From Kitasatospora albolonga (GTDB taxonomy: Bacteria > Actinomycetota > Actinomycetes > Streptomycetales > Streptomycetaceae): DNA of 64,000 bases. The position numbers and the translations under genes were made by a program. The notes under the pieces are model-generated. The model was not told where the DNA came from. It ran no database searches and saw nothing but the letters and a program-made list of their open reading frames with translations. Location of the stretch: the NCBI GenBank assembly GCA_002082585.1, contig CP020563.1, positions 3,280,001 to 3,344,000 of the forward strand, in the 5' to 3' direction. The stretch's first letter is position 1. The number at the start of each line of letters is the position of its first letter. Shown here piece after piece: positions 8,420 to 21,884 of this stretch.

Positions 8420-9511
8420 CTACCTGGCGCCGTGAGTCGTCTGTACCGCACCGGTCCCGCGTTCCCGCGACCCGGCACCCCCGCCCGGCAGCGGCAGTGC
8501 CGCCAGCCGGTCCACCGCTCTGCCCGCCGTCTCCGGCGGCAGCAGACCGGGCCCCCGGCTCCGCGCGAACTCCGCGAAGGTCTCGGCCGTGGTGAACGCC
8601 GGGCGGAAACCGAGGGTCTCGCGCATCTGCACGGTCGAGACCACCCTGCCATGGGTCAGCAGCCGGATCTGCTCCGGCGAGAAGTCGGTCATCCCGATCG
8701 TCCGGAGCGCCGAGCCGACCCAGGTGACGGCGGGCAGCAGCACCGGCACGGTCGGCCGCCCCAGCCGCCGCGAGCACTGCGAGAGCAGCAGCACGCCCTC
8801 CCCGGCGATGTTGAAGGTCCCGCTGTTCAGCGTCCCGCGCCGGGGCTCGCGCGAAGCGATCCCCAGGACGTCGATGACATCGTCCTCGTGCACGAACTGG
8901 AGCCGGGGGTCGTAGCCGAAGACGGTCGGCAGGACGGGCAGCGAGAGGTAGTCCGCGAGCGGCGAATCGGGCCTCGGCCCCAGGATGTTGGCGAACCGCA
9001 GCACGCAGACCGCGACGTCCGGGCGGCGGCGGGCGAAGCCCCGTACATACCCCTCGACCTCCACCGCGTCCTTCGCGAACCCGCCGCTCGGCAGCGACTT
9101 GGGCGGGGTGGTCTCGGTGAAGACCGCCGGATCGCGGGGCGCCGACCCGTACACGCTCGTACTGGACTTCACCACGAGCCGCTGCACGGTCGGCGACTTC
9201 TGGCAGGCACCGAGCAGCTGCATGGTGCCGATGACGTTGGTCTCCTTGATCGCCGTCCGGCTCGCGGTGCCGAGCGCCTTGCCGGAGACGTCCAGGTGCA
9301 CGACCGTGTCGACGGCGTACTCGGCGAGAATCCGCGCCAGGGCGGACTGCCGGATGTCCGCGCGGACGAACTCCACGTCCCCCAGGGGATGCGCGGGCGC
9401 GACCGCGTCCACGGCGATCACCCGGTCCACCCCGGGCTCCCGCTGGACGCGCCGGACGAAGCGGCCCCCCAGCTGCCGGGCCACTCCTGTGACGAGGACG
9501 ACCTTCCCCAC
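8420..9511 (-). CDS. NAD-dependent epimerase/dehydratase (extended SDR)
   Basis: A 363-residue extended short-chain dehydrogenase/reductase. Its nucleotide-binding motif at the N-terminus, VVLVTGVARQLGGRFVRRV, lacks one canonical Gly (GVARQLGG instead of GxxGxxG). VKSSTSVYGSAPRDP provides the Ser/Tyr active-site region. GTG at 9511 is chosen because GGAAGG lies 8 nt before it and the Rossmann strand begins immediately; the open frame extends 43 codons further upstream without homology. It is probably co-transcribed with the acyltransferase gene. The substrate (possibly a nucleotide sugar) is not evident. Confidence 0.85.
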   Translation of the reverse strand: MGKVVLVTGVARQLGGRFVRRVQREPGVDRVIAVDAVAPAHPLGDVEFVRADIRQSALARILAEYAVDTVVHLDVSGKALGTASRTAIKETNVIGTMQLLGACQKSPTVQRLVVKSSTSVYGSAPRDPAVFTETTPPKSLPSGGFAKDAVEVEGYVRGFARRRPDVAVCVLRFANILGPRPDSPLADYLSLPVLPTVFGYDPRLQFVHEDDVIDVLGIASREPRRGTLNSGTFNIAGEGVLLLSQCSRRLGRPTVPVLLPAVTWVGSALRTIGMTDFSPEQIRLLTHGRVVSTVQMRETLGFRPAFTTAETFAEFARSRGPGLLPPETAGRAVDRLAALPLPGGGAGSRERGTGAVQTTHGAR

Positions 9512-9625
9512 GACCCGCGCCTTCCGTCGGACCGGGAAGCGAGACCTGCTTCCCGCGGTAACTTCCCTGGCGGTCACCGTAGCGGGTGGACGCCGTCCTG
9601 TGACGACCCCGTGCCCCGAAACGCA

Positions 9626-9662
9626 CCGCAGCCCTCCCACCGGAACGGCGGGAGGGCTGCGG
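9626..9662 (-). terminator. Terminator downstream of the bS22 gene
   Basis: A 13-bp perfect inverted repeat (9626-9638 and 9650-9662) with an 11-nt loop lies 20 nt after the bS22 stop on the minus strand. It separates that gene from the SDR gene. Confidence 0.75.
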
Positions 9663-9682
9663 ATCTCACGAACTGCGTTCGC

Positions 9683-9781
9683 TTACTTCTTGTTGCGACG
9701 CTGAACGCGCGTGCGCTTGAGCAGCTTGCGGTGCTTCTTCTTGGCCATCCGCTTGCGCCGCTTCTTGATAACAGAGCCCAC
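9683..9781 (-). CDS. Small ribosomal subunit protein bS22 (AURKAIP1/COX24 type)
   Basis: A 32-residue, extremely basic protein beginning [17 protein letters not shown] and ending RVQRRNKK. It matches the actinobacterial 30S protein bS22, first seen in mycobacterial ribosome structures and usually missed by gene callers. The start is GTG with a GAGGG sequence a few nt upstream, and a strong stem-loop follows. The gene stands alone between bdtA and the SDR gene and is probably highly expressed. Identification is by near-identity to the mycobacterial sequence as I remember it. Confidence 0.93.
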   Translation of the reverse strand: MGSVIKKRRKRMAKKKHRKLLKRTRVQRRNKK

Positions 9782-9912
9782 GACTACCCTCGCTCACTTC
9801 TTTTTCACTGGTGCGGGGCGTCTGGGCCCACACGACCTACGTCGGCCTAGCCTACCCGCCACTGGGTGAGGGACGTAATCCGAGGGCAGACCTCAGGCGT
9901 CCGAGGGCGGCG

Positions 9913-10125
9913 TCAGGCTGATTCCACCCCCACAAAGGACTCGCGGAGATACTCGTGAACCGCTTGCTCCGGCACCCGGAAGGACCTTCCCACCCGGATC
10001 GCCGGCAGATGACCGCTGTGCACCAAGCGGTACACGGTCATCTTCGACACTCGCATGACCGAGGCGACTTCCGCCACGGTCAGAAACCTGACCTCGTTGA
10101 GAGGCCGTTCGTTGTCAGCAGCCAT
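9913..10125 (-). CDS. bdtA: Excisionase/MerR-type HTH DNA-binding protein (BdtA-like)
   Basis: A 70-residue protein that is essentially one winged HTH of the excisionase family: FLTVAEVASVMRVSKMTVYR, then LVHSGHLPAIRVGRSFRVPE. The ATG at 10125 is chosen over an in-frame start 11 codons upstream because the conserved protein begins MAADNERPLNEV. It corresponds, from memory, to S. coelicolor SCO3328 (bdtA), named as a BldD target. It is a DNA-binding protein of unknown regulon, related in fold to but distinct from BldC. Upstream, TCACTC at 10195-10200 could be part of a BldD site but is not convincing alone. Confidence 0.8.
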   Translation of the reverse strand: MAADNERPLNEVRFLTVAEVASVMRVSKMTVYRLVHSGHLPAIRVGRSFRVPEQAVHEYLRESFVGVESA

Positions 10126-10253
10126 GACCCACCTGTACCTTCCGCACCGGACGCGCACCGGCTTCCCCTCCGGTGACTCTTCGTCGCTGTGCGCTCACTC
10201 CCCAGATTAGGTGCGGGTGGTGCGAGTGGGGAAGAGGAGGGACGACCGGGCCG

Positions 10254-11069
10254 TCACGAGGGCAGATCCGCACGCTGGAGCACATAGCGCGTCAGTGGCC
10301 GGTAGTAGTGCGAGCGGACCCCGTCGTCGAGCGGCACGGCGACCGAAACCCGCCCCTCTGCCTCGCCGACGAAGAGCGCCGGATCGTCCGTATCCGCCGG
10401 TCCGATCGCTTCGATACCGAGCTGACCTGCACCGCAGACCCACCCGTGGTCCCCGATCACCAGCTCCGGAAGCACCCCGTGCCGCTCCGCCGCGTCCTGG
10501 AGCGCCACCCTGACCGGCAGCGGGGAGTGGGTGTGTGCGCCGGTTTCACCACCGGTGGGGCGCCCCCCGGGTTCGCGCACCAGGGCGACCCCCCGTACGT
10601 AGTCGAGACGGTACGTACGTACGCCGAACCGGGTCGTTATGTCGATACATCGCCCCTGCGCGGGGGTGAGGACAGGGCATCCCGCCGCCGACAAGGCGTC
10701 TGCCAGCCCGGCGTAGAACCCCAGCAGCCGGTGCGGATGCCCGGTCCCCAGCAGCACCGGAGCCCGCCGCGCCGCCGCGCGCCCCAGCCGTTCCGCGAAC
10801 GCGTCCAGCGCGGCCACCGTCCGCTCCGGGTCGATCGCGTCGGGGCCCGAGACATGCGCGGGATCGGCCGAGACCCCGCACCGCTCCGCCATCAGCCGCA
10901 ACAGCTCCGGCTCGTCCCAGGACCGCTCGGGCGTGAGCCCCAGCGTCACCCGCGGATCGCGCGCGGCGAACAGCCGGTAGCTGCGCAGGCTGTTCTCGCG
11001 CGGGGTGGCCACGGGCCCGGCCAGCCGGGCCGCCAGCAGATGGGCGCGTAACGCTCCGGTGCTCAACAC
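10254..11069 (-). CDS. Phosphatase-like protein of uncertain function
   Basis: A protein of about 271 residues conserved in Streptomyces and often labelled phosphatase, a name I cannot confirm from motifs. Visible parts are an N-terminal helix (ALRAHLLAARLAGPVATPREN), a central GTGHPHRLLGFYAGLADAL with a conserved GHPHR, and a C-terminal GDHGWVCGAGQLGIEAIG. The last resembles a pocket carrying polar residues and ends in ADTDDPALF. GTG at 11069 is chosen because it opens directly onto the conserved region; the frame extends 30 codons further but that part looks non-coding. No good ribosome site is seen, so the start is uncertain. It lies 106 nt downstream of acuC on the same strand. Confidence 0.7.
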   Translation of the reverse strand: MLSTGALRAHLLAARLAGPVATPRENSLRSYRLFAARDPRVTLGLTPERSWDEPELLRLMAERCGVSADPAHVSGPDAIDPERTVAALDAFAERLGRAAARRAPVLLGTGHPHRLLGFYAGLADALSAAGCPVLTPAQGRCIDITTRFGVRTYRLDYVRGVALVREPGGRPTGGETGAHTHSPLPVRVALQDAAERHGVLPELVIGDHGWVCGAGQLGIEAIGPADTDDPALFVGEAEGRVSVAVPLDDGVRSHYYRPLTRYVLQRADLPS

Positions 11070-11175
11070 CCCATGGATGCTGCCGCACCGGCCCGCCCCG
11101 GTGCCGGGATTCCCGCTTTCACCCCACCGTTGGCGTAACCGCGCGGCACAATGCCCCACCCGGTACGCGCCGGGC

Positions 11176-12348
11176 TCAGGCGAGCAGCCCCCGCAGCGGG
11201 AACGCGGCCTTACGGGTCGCGAGGACGGCCTGGTCGAGCCGGTCCGCCGGGTCGTACCCGTCCTCCCAGGACTGCCAGGAGGGCGTACGCCCGTCGGTCA
11301 TCCGGCCGGGGCCCAGCTGCCGCGTACGGGCATAGACGAGATCCCGCCACGACGACGGCACCACCGACTCCGGATCGACAGGAGCATGCGCGGCGATCCC
11401 GACCAGATGCGTCCACGACCGGGGTACGACGTCCACCACCGCGTACCCGCCCCCGCCGAGCGCCACCCACCGCCCGCCCTCGGCGTACCGGTGGGCCAGC
11501 TCGTGGCAGGACTCCATGACCGCCCGCTGCGCGTCCAGCGACACGGCGAGGTGGGCGAGCGGGTCCTCGAAGTGCGTGTCGGCCCCGTGCTGCGTCACGA
11601 GCACCTGGGGCCGGAAATCGGCCAGCAGCTCGGGCACGACGGCGTGGAAGGCCCGCAGCCACCCGGCGTCCCCGGTCCCGGCGGGCAGCGCCAGGTTCAC
11701 CGAGGAGCCCTCCCCCGCCCCGGCCCCGGTCTCCTCCGGCCACCCGGTCTGCGGGAAAAGGGTCCGGGGATGCTCGTGCAGCGAAATGGTGAGCACCCTC
11801 GGGTCCTCCCAGAACGCGGCCTGCACCCCGTCCCCGTGGTGGACGTCCACATCCACGTACGCGACCCGCTCGGCGCCCAGCTCCAGCAGCCGGGCGATGG
11901 CGATGGCCGGATCGTTGTAGATGCAGAACCCGGCGGCCGCCCCCGGCATGGCGTGATGCAGCCCCCCGGTGAAGTTCACGGCGTGTTCGGTCTCACCCCG
12001 CCACACGGCCTCGGCGGCCCCCACGGAGAGCCCGGCGATCAGTGCGGACGCCTCGTGCATCCCGGCGAACGCCGGATCATCGACGGTCCCGAGCCCGTAC
12101 TCCTGGTCGGCCGTCCGGGGGTTGGCCGAGGCCGCCCGCACCGCCGACACATAGTCCTGCCGGTGCACGAGCCGCAGGGTGGAGTCCCCCAGGGCCCTGG
12201 CCCCCCGCAGGTCCACCGCCTCGTCCAGCCCGAACGCCCGCACCAGCCCCATCGTCAGGGCCAGCCGGACCGGGTCCATGGGGTGGCTCTCCCCGAAGTC
12301 GTATCCCGTAACTGCGTCATCCCACATCAGCTGTGCGCGGCCGCTCAT
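11176..12348 (-). CDS. acuC: AcuC-like class II histone deacetylase family protein
   Basis: A 390-residue Zn-dependent deacylase of the AcuC/histone-deacetylase family. Acetoin-utilisation AcuC proteins deacetylate acetyl-CoA synthetase, which is the likely role. Zn and catalytic residues are visible in NFTGGLHHAMPG (His pair), YVDVDVHHGDGVQAAF (Asp and His ligands) and VALGGGGYAV. ATG at 12348 is chosen because MSGRAQLMWDDAVTGYDFG is the conserved start; a start 15 codons earlier is possible. The gene begins inside the 3' end of the MFS gene (32-nt overlap), so translation is probably coupled. It lies upstream of the phosphatase-like gene. Confidence 0.92.
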   Translation of the reverse strand: MSGRAQLMWDDAVTGYDFGESHPMDPVRLALTMGLVRAFGLDEAVDLRGARALGDSTLRLVHRQDYVSAVRAASANPRTADQEYGLGTVDDPAFAGMHEASALIAGLSVGAAEAVWRGETEHAVNFTGGLHHAMPGAAAGFCIYNDPAIAIARLLELGAERVAYVDVDVHHGDGVQAAFWEDPRVLTISLHEHPRTLFPQTGWPEETGAGAGEGSSVNLALPAGTGDAGWLRAFHAVVPELLADFRPQVLVTQHGADTHFEDPLAHLAVSLDAQRAVMESCHELAHRYAEGGRWVALGGGGYAVVDVVPRSWTHLVGIAAHAPVDPESVVPSSWRDLVYARTRQLGPGRMTDGRTPSWQSWEDGYDPADRLDQAVLATRKAAFPLRGLLA

Positions 12349-13564
12349 GCCCGCCACCGTATCGGGCGGTCTCCGACGCGAACGAGCGGGCATACACCAG
12401 CGTCACCAGCACCAGAACCATCGGTACGAGCATGGCCCCCCGATAACTCCACGCGTCGCCCACAACCCCCACCAGCGGCGAACCCACCAGGAACCCCACA
12501 TAGTTGAAGATATTGAGCCGGGCCACGGCGGCGTCGCTGTTCCCCGGGAACATCCGCCCGGCCGCCGCGAAGGTCTGCGGCACGATCACACAGAGCCCGA
12601 GCCCCAGCAGTGTGAACCCGAGCATCCCCACCCAGGCCCCAGGCGCCCCGGCCACCACCGCGAACCCGCAGGCCGCCAGCAGACTCCCGCCCCGCACGAC
12701 GGCGGCCGCCCCGAACCGCCGCACCCCGAGATCCCCGACGGCCCGCCCCAGCAGGGTCGTCACCATATAGACGTTGTACGGAACCGTCGCCAGCTGCTCG
12801 GAGCTGCCGAGCACGTCCTGGAGGTACTTGGCACTCCAGTTGGAGACGGTCGCGTCACCGATGTACGCGAAGCACATCACCAGGCAGAGCGGCAGCAACA
12901 GCCCGAACGGCACACCCCCGCCCGCACGTGCTCCGCCGACCTCCCCCTCCTCGCCCTCTCTCCCCTCCGTGTACCACCGGCTGCCGACCAGCACGGCGGG
13001 CAGCAGCACAGCCACCACCGGCAGGTACGACACGAACAACGACAGATCCCAGCGCGCCCCGGCCCAGGCCAGGGACGCCCCGACGATCCCGCCGAAGCTG
13101 AACGCGGCGTGGAACCCGAGCATGATGCTGCGCCCGTACGCCCGCTGAAGGCTGACGCCCATCATGTTCATCGAGGCGTCGAGCGCCCCGACCGCCAGCC
13201 CGAAGACGCCGAGCGCCACGGCGACCTGCCACATCTCCCGCCCCGCGCCCGCACCGAGGAGGGCGAGCAGGACGAGCGGCTGGGCCCACCGCAGGACGAC
13301 ACCGGGCCGCACCCGCCCGACCAGCTTCCCGGTGAACACACTGCCGACCCCCGCCAGAACGGGAACGGCGGCGAGGAAGGCGGGCAGCAGCCCGTCGGAT
13401 ATCCCGTACTGGTCCTGAAGGGCGGGGATACGCGTCACCAGGAGAGCGAAGGCCACCCCCTGGGCGCCGAAGCTCAACGCCAGTGAAGCCCGGCCGTACC
13501 GCAGCCCCGGGCCGACCGCGCCCGGAGGTGTCATGCCTCCATCTGTCATGCCCGCGTCTGTCAT
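12317..13564 (-). CDS. Major facilitator superfamily transporter
   Basis: A 415-residue MFS protein with about twelve hydrophobic helices. The N-terminal half carries FGAQGVAFALLVTRIPALQDQYG, and the loop between helices 2 and 3 (GKLVGRVRPG) resembles the MFS A-motif. A charged loop near the middle (EGREGEEGEVGG) separates the halves. This FucP/YbjJ-like subgroup often exports or imports sugars or small drugs; the substrate is unknown. The start region repeats MTDAGMTDGGMTPPG, so any of three ATGs could be used. The end overlaps acuC by 32 nt. Confidence 0.88.
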   Translation of the reverse strand: MTDAGMTDGGMTPPGAVGPGLRYGRASLALSFGAQGVAFALLVTRIPALQDQYGISDGLLPAFLAAVPVLAGVGSVFTGKLVGRVRPGVVLRWAQPLVLLALLGAGAGREMWQVAVALGVFGLAVGALDASMNMMGVSLQRAYGRSIMLGFHAAFSFGGIVGASLAWAGARWDLSLFVSYLPVVAVLLPAVLVGSRWYTEGREGEEGEVGGARAGGGVPFGLLLPLCLVMCFAYIGDATVSNWSAKYLQDVLGSSEQLATVPYNVYMVTTLLGRAVGDLGVRRFGAAAVVRGGSLLAACGFAVVAGAPGAWVGMLGFTLLGLGLCVIVPQTFAAAGRMFPGNSDAAVARLNIFNYVGFLVGSPLVGVVGDAWSYRGAMLVPMVLVLVTLVYARSFASETARYGGGHERPRTADVG

Positions 13565-13606
13565 GGCCGCGAGCGTAGGCCCAGGCTCTACCCATGGGTA
13601 GATGGA

Positions 13607-14251
13607 TCAGGCGAGCAGTTCCGGGAGTTGGGACATGTCCGAGAAGTACCCGGTCACTCCGGTCAGCCGGTCGGCGGGCATCATCGACGTGAACCCGTAC
13701 ACGTCCATGCCCGCGGCCCGGGCCGCCTCGACCCCGAGCGGACTGTCCTCGATGACGACGCACCGCTCCGGCGCGACGCCCATCCGCTCGGCGGCGTGCA
13801 GAAACAGGTCCGGTGCAGGCTTGCCCCGCCCGACATCCTCGGAGCTGAAGATCCACTCCTCCTCGAACCACTGGTCGATCCCGGTCTTGCGGTGCCCGAC
13901 CCGGATCTTCTCGTGGCTCCCGGACGAGGCGACGCAGTAGTCGACCCCGTCGGCGACGAGCTTGCCGAGCACGTCCTCGGCCCCGTCCACCGCGACCAGC
14001 TCCTGCTGGAAAGCGGCAAAGGTACGGGCGTAGAGGGTGGCCTCGAAGTCCGCGGGGAGCTTCTCACCGCCCCGCTCCTCGACGAGGTCGTGCACCCGGT
14101 GCACGGCGGCCCCCATGTAGTCGCGGAGCGACTCCTCGTACGAGGTGGGGTGACCGAGCTCGGTGAGGTAGCCGGCGAGGATGGTGTTGGCGATCGGCTC
14201 ACTGTCGACGAGCACACCGTCGTTGTCGAAGATGACCAGTTCGTAGCGCAT
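13607..14251 (-). CDS. HAD family hydrolase (beta-phosphoglucomutase/phosphoglycolate phosphatase-like)
   Basis: A 214-residue HAD hydrolase of subfamily IA variant 3. Motif I is VIFDNDGVLVDSEP (Asp nucleophile near residue 9), followed by a helical cap. Motif II is CVASSGSHEKI, motif III has the Lys in GRGKPAPDLFL, and motif IV is CVVIEDSPLGVEAARAAGM. It probably dephosphorylates or mutates a small phosphorylated sugar; the exact substrate is unknown. The start lies 27 nt from the rrn terminator hairpin, so the gene has its own promoter in a very short interval, or receives read-through from the rrn operon. Confidence 0.9.
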   Translation of the reverse strand: MRYELVIFDNDGVLVDSEPIANTILAGYLTELGHPTSYEESLRDYMGAAVHRVHDLVEERGGEKLPADFEATLYARTFAAFQQELVAVDGAEDVLGKLVADGVDYCVASSGSHEKIRVGHRKTGIDQWFEEEWIFSSEDVGRGKPAPDLFLHAAERMGVAPERCVVIEDSPLGVEAARAAGMDVYGFTSMMPADRLTGVTGYFSDMSQLPELLA

Positions 14252-14278
14252 GGTTCGACCCTAGACGTTCAGAACGCA

Positions 14279-14313
14279 GGAAAGCCCCGCACCACAAGGG
14301 TGCGGGGCTTTCC
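14279..14313 (-). terminator. rrn operon terminator
   Basis: A 15-bp perfect inverted repeat (14279-14293 and 14299-14313) with a 5-nt loop, about 10 nt after the 5S 3' end. Its arm ends GGCTTT on the minus strand, as in known Streptomyces rrn terminators. Confidence 0.88.
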
Positions 14314-14322
14314 CACAAAGAT

Positions 14323-14442
14323 TGTTCGGCGGCGTCCTACTCTCCCACAGGGTCCCCCCTGCAGTACCATCGGCGCTGAAAGGCTTAGCTTCCGGGTTCG
14401 GAATGTAACCGGGCGTTTCCCTAACGCAATGACCACCGAAAC
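14323..14442 (-). rRNA. rrf: 5S ribosomal RNA
   Basis: About 120 nt reading, on the minus strand, from GTTTCGGTGGTCATTGCG to GTAGGACGCCGCCGAAC. The ends pair to form helix I. It lies 79 nt after the 23S gene and just before the terminator stem. The exact ends are set by family knowledge and may be off by 1-2 nt. Confidence 0.95.
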
Positions 14443-14521
14443 ACTATGAAACTTTGAACAAACCGGGTGTTGTCACGGCTGTTCGTTATTTCAGAACTAA
14501 CACAGTGGACGCGAGCAACTG

Positions 14522-17643
<3,122 letters not shown>

Positions 17644-17937
17644 CACAGATGCTCGCGTCCACTGTGCAGTTCTCAAACAACGACCAGCCACCCACCACCC
17701 CGTCCTGAGGACGAGTTCACTGGGGCCGGAACGAAGGAACAACCTTACGGCCGTACCCTCAGACACCCAACAACGTGCCCGACACGATACTTCGCTCATC
17801 ACGTTCCACGCTCCGAAGAGCAGTACTAGTGACAACCAAACCATCGTGCCGAATAGTCAACGTTCCACCCATGAGCTGACCACCGTCGAACATTTGCCGA
17901 CGTAGTGGCTCTGGATTCCCGAAGGAATCTAGATGCT

Positions 17938-19469
<1,532 letters not shown>

Positions 19470-20179
19470 TGTTTACCCGTAATCGGGTGCACACACACGA
19501 GAGCGGAACAACCGGTCGGAATAAGACCCGTTGTTCACAGCGTCCTCGCTGTGTTCATTGCCTGCCCGATGCCACCCGAAGGCGACCCGTGCAGGACTTT
19601 CAAAGGAACCACCAACCCCCACGAGTGTGGAGGCCGGGGTATCAACATATCTGGCGTTGACTTTTGGCACGCTGTTGAGTTCTCAAGGAACGGACGCTTC
19701 CTTCGGTCCCGTATCACCGGGCCCCTCCGGGCGCTTCCCTTCAGTTTTTTCTTTGTCCTGCTGTCTTGCGTTTCCGACTCTATCAGACCCTTTTCAGTGT
19801 CTGACCCCCGGTCGAAGCGGGGCGCTTTCGAGGTTCTTCGCTTTCGCGTTTTCCCTTTCCGGCGAGTCCGACTCTATCAGATCCTTTCGGGCCTGACTCC
19901 CAGTCAGCGGGGCTTGTCCTCCCGGCCGTTGGGCCGTTCCGACGAGTGAGACTTTAGCGGAATCCTCGCCCCCGACGCTAATCGGGGTGCGTTCCTTCGA
20001 ACGCGGATTCCTCATTTCGCGAATGCGCACGAAAAGGCAGGCGACATGGAGTCGCTCGCTGATCGTGGTTACTGCGGAATGGCTGTCCGGGGACCGACCG
20101 GGGTCGGCGCTCACGTCGGACAACTCGGAGCACACTACGGACCCGGCCGGGGTGTGTCAACCCCCGGCCGGGGCGGGGG
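19470..20179 (-). promoter_or_regulatory. rrn leader and multiple-promoter region
   Basis: About 710 nt without a coding gene, between the 16S gene and proC. On the minus strand it contains two copies of the 15-mer TCCGACTCTATCAGA complement (19773-19787 and 19867-19881). Each puts a TAGAGT hexamer in a -10-like position, consistent with tandem rrn promoters. Nearer the 16S lies a conserved leader element (CCTTGAGAACTCAACAGCG, about 19670-19695) typical of Streptomyces rrn leaders and linked to processing or antitermination. Individual start sites cannot be set from sequence. Confidence 0.7.
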
Positions 20180-20989
20180 TCAGCCGTTGCCGGAGGCCAG
20201 TTCGCGGCTGCGGTCGCGGGCGGCTTCGAGGGCGGCGATGAGGGCTGCTCGTACGCCGTGGTTCTCCAGTTCGCGGATGGCGCTGATCGTGGTGCCGGCG
20301 GGGCTGGTGACGGCCTCGCGGAGCTTGACCGGGTGTTCGCCGCTGTCCCGGAGCATCACGGCGGCACCGATCGCGGCCTGGACGATGAGGTCGTGGGCCT
20401 GGGCACGGGGCAGGCCCAGCAGGATGCCCGCGTCGGTCATGGCCTCGACCAGGAAGTAGAAGTAGGCGGGGCCCGAGCCGGAGAGGGCGGTGGCCGCGTC
20501 CTGCTGGGACTCCGGGACGCGCAGGGTCTTGCCGACGCCACCGAAGATCTCCTCGGTGGTGGTGAGGTGCGCGGCGGTGGCGTGGCTGCCCGCCGAGATG
20601 ACGGACATGCCCTCGTCCACCAGGACCGGGGTGTTGGGCATGACCCGGACGACCGGGGTGCCCTGGGTGAGCCGGTCCTCGATGAAGGTGGTCGTGATGC
20701 CTGCCGCCGCGCTGATGACCAGGCGGTCGGCGCCGACGTGCGGGGCCAGTTCGTCGAGGAGCCTCCCCATGTCCTGCGGCTTCACCGCGAGGATGAGGAT
20801 GTCCGCCGCCTTCGCTGCCTCGGCGTTGCTGGCCGACTCGACTCCGTACCGCGTGTGCAGCTCCTGGGCGCGTTCGCCTCGGCGGGTGGTCACCAGGAGG
20901 TCGGCCGGTCGCCAGCCCGCCCGGATCATGCCGCTGAGGAGGGCCTCGCCGATCTTGCCGGTGCCGAGGACTGCGACTGTCTGGGTCAT
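20180..20989 (-). CDS. proC: Pyrroline-5-carboxylate reductase
   Basis: Reduces 1-pyrroline-5-carboxylate to L-proline with NAD(P)H, the last step of proline synthesis. The 269-residue protein matches the family length. It opens with the dinucleotide-binding VAVLGTGKIGEALLSGM, continues with ILAVKPQDMG and RVMPNTPVLVDEGMSVIS, and has the C-terminal signature ALSGSGPAYFYFLVEAM and LREAVTSPAGTT. It stands alone on the minus strand, ending just before the rrn promoter region. The ABC permease gene ends 124 nt upstream. Confidence 0.97.
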   Translation of the reverse strand: MTQTVAVLGTGKIGEALLSGMIRAGWRPADLLVTTRRGERAQELHTRYGVESASNAEAAKAADILILAVKPQDMGRLLDELAPHVGADRLVISAAAGITTTFIEDRLTQGTPVVRVMPNTPVLVDEGMSVISAGSHATAAHLTTTEEIFGGVGKTLRVPESQQDAATALSGSGPAYFYFLVEAMTDAGILLGLPRAQAHDLIVQAAIGAAVMLRDSGEHPVKLREAVTSPAGTTISAIRELENHGVRAALIAALEAARDRSRELASGNG

Positions 20990-21113
20990 GTGTTCACCCT
21001 CCGGGCGGTGCTGGGGTCGGGATGGGGCGGACGGCCTCGGATGCGTCGCCCGTCATGGCCGTCGTCGTGTTTCGTCATCCTTGCACCGGGGGCCCCGGGC
21101 GTGCGGCGGTGTC

Positions 21114-21884
21114 TCAGGGCGTGCGGCGGCGCAGGGTGATCGCGCCCAGGCAGAGGACCAGGAGGGCGCTGCCCGCGACGACCGCGATGTCCCGGAGGAA
21201 GTCGCCGGTGGGCGCGGAGTGGTGGACGACCTGGTTCATGCCGTCGACGGCGTACGACATGGGCAGGACGTTCGAGATCGCCTCCAGTACCGGGTGCATC
21301 CGGTCGCGCGGGATGAACAGGCCGCAGAGCAGGAGCTGGGGGAAGATCACCGCGGGCATGAACTGGACGGCCTGGAACTCGGACGCGGCGAACGCGGAGA
21401 CGAAGAGGCCCAGCGCCGTGCCGAGGAGGGCGTCGAGCAGGGCCACCAGGAGCAGCAGCCACGGTGAGCCGGTGACGTCCAGGCCGAGGAACCAGACGGA
21501 GACGGCCGTCGCCAGGGCGGACTGGACGACGGCGATCGCGCCGAACGCGAGGGCGTACCCCGCGATCAGGTCGCCCTTGCCGAGGGGGAGGGCGAGGAGG
21601 CGTTCGAGGGTGCCCGAGGTGCGTTCGCGCAGGGTGGCGATCGAGGTCACCAGGAACATCGTGATCAGCGGGAAGATGCCGAGGAGCGAGGCCCCGATCG
21701 CGTCGAACGTCCCGGGGGCGTCGTCGAAGACGTAACGGAGCAGCGTGATCATCGCGACCGGGACGACCAGGAGGAGCGCGATCGTGCGCGGGTCGTGGCG
21801 GAGCTGGCGCAGGACCCGGGCCGCTGTGGCCGTCGTACGGGACGGGGTCAGGGGGCCGGGCGGGGTGGCGGTCGTCGTGGTCAT
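21114..21884 (-). CDS. ABC-2 type exporter permease subunit
   Basis: A 256-residue membrane protein with six hydrophobic segments and the ABC-2 signature region (LLALPLGKGDLIAGYALAFG, then FPQLLLCGLFIPRDRMHP and ISNVLPMSYAVDGM). It forms the channel half of a drug- or lipid-type exporter with the ATPase encoded just upstream. The ATG at 21884 overlaps the ATPase stop (ATGA). The frame stays open far upstream, but that part is antisense-like sequence within the ATPase gene. The substrate is unknown; DrrAB-type pairs usually confer self-protection or drug efflux. Confidence 0.92.
   Translation of the reverse strand: MTTTTATPPGPLTPSRTTATAARVLRQLRHDPRTIALLLVVPVAMITLLRYVFDDAPGTFDAIGASLLGIFPLITMFLVTSIATLRERTSGTLERLLALPLGKGDLIAGYALAFGAIAVVQSALATAVSVWFLGLDVTGSPWLLLLVALLDALLGTALGLFVSAFAASEFQAVQFMPAVIFPQLLLCGLFIPRDRMHPVLEAISNVLPMSYAVDGMNQVVHHSAPTGDFLRDIAVVAGSALLVLCLGAITLRRRTP

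Noticed and set aside
10172..10200. BldD operator upstream of the bdtA-like gene
   Set aside because: TCACTC is present but the opposite half-site does not match and spacing is wrong; not enough to list, although the gene is a reported BldD target.
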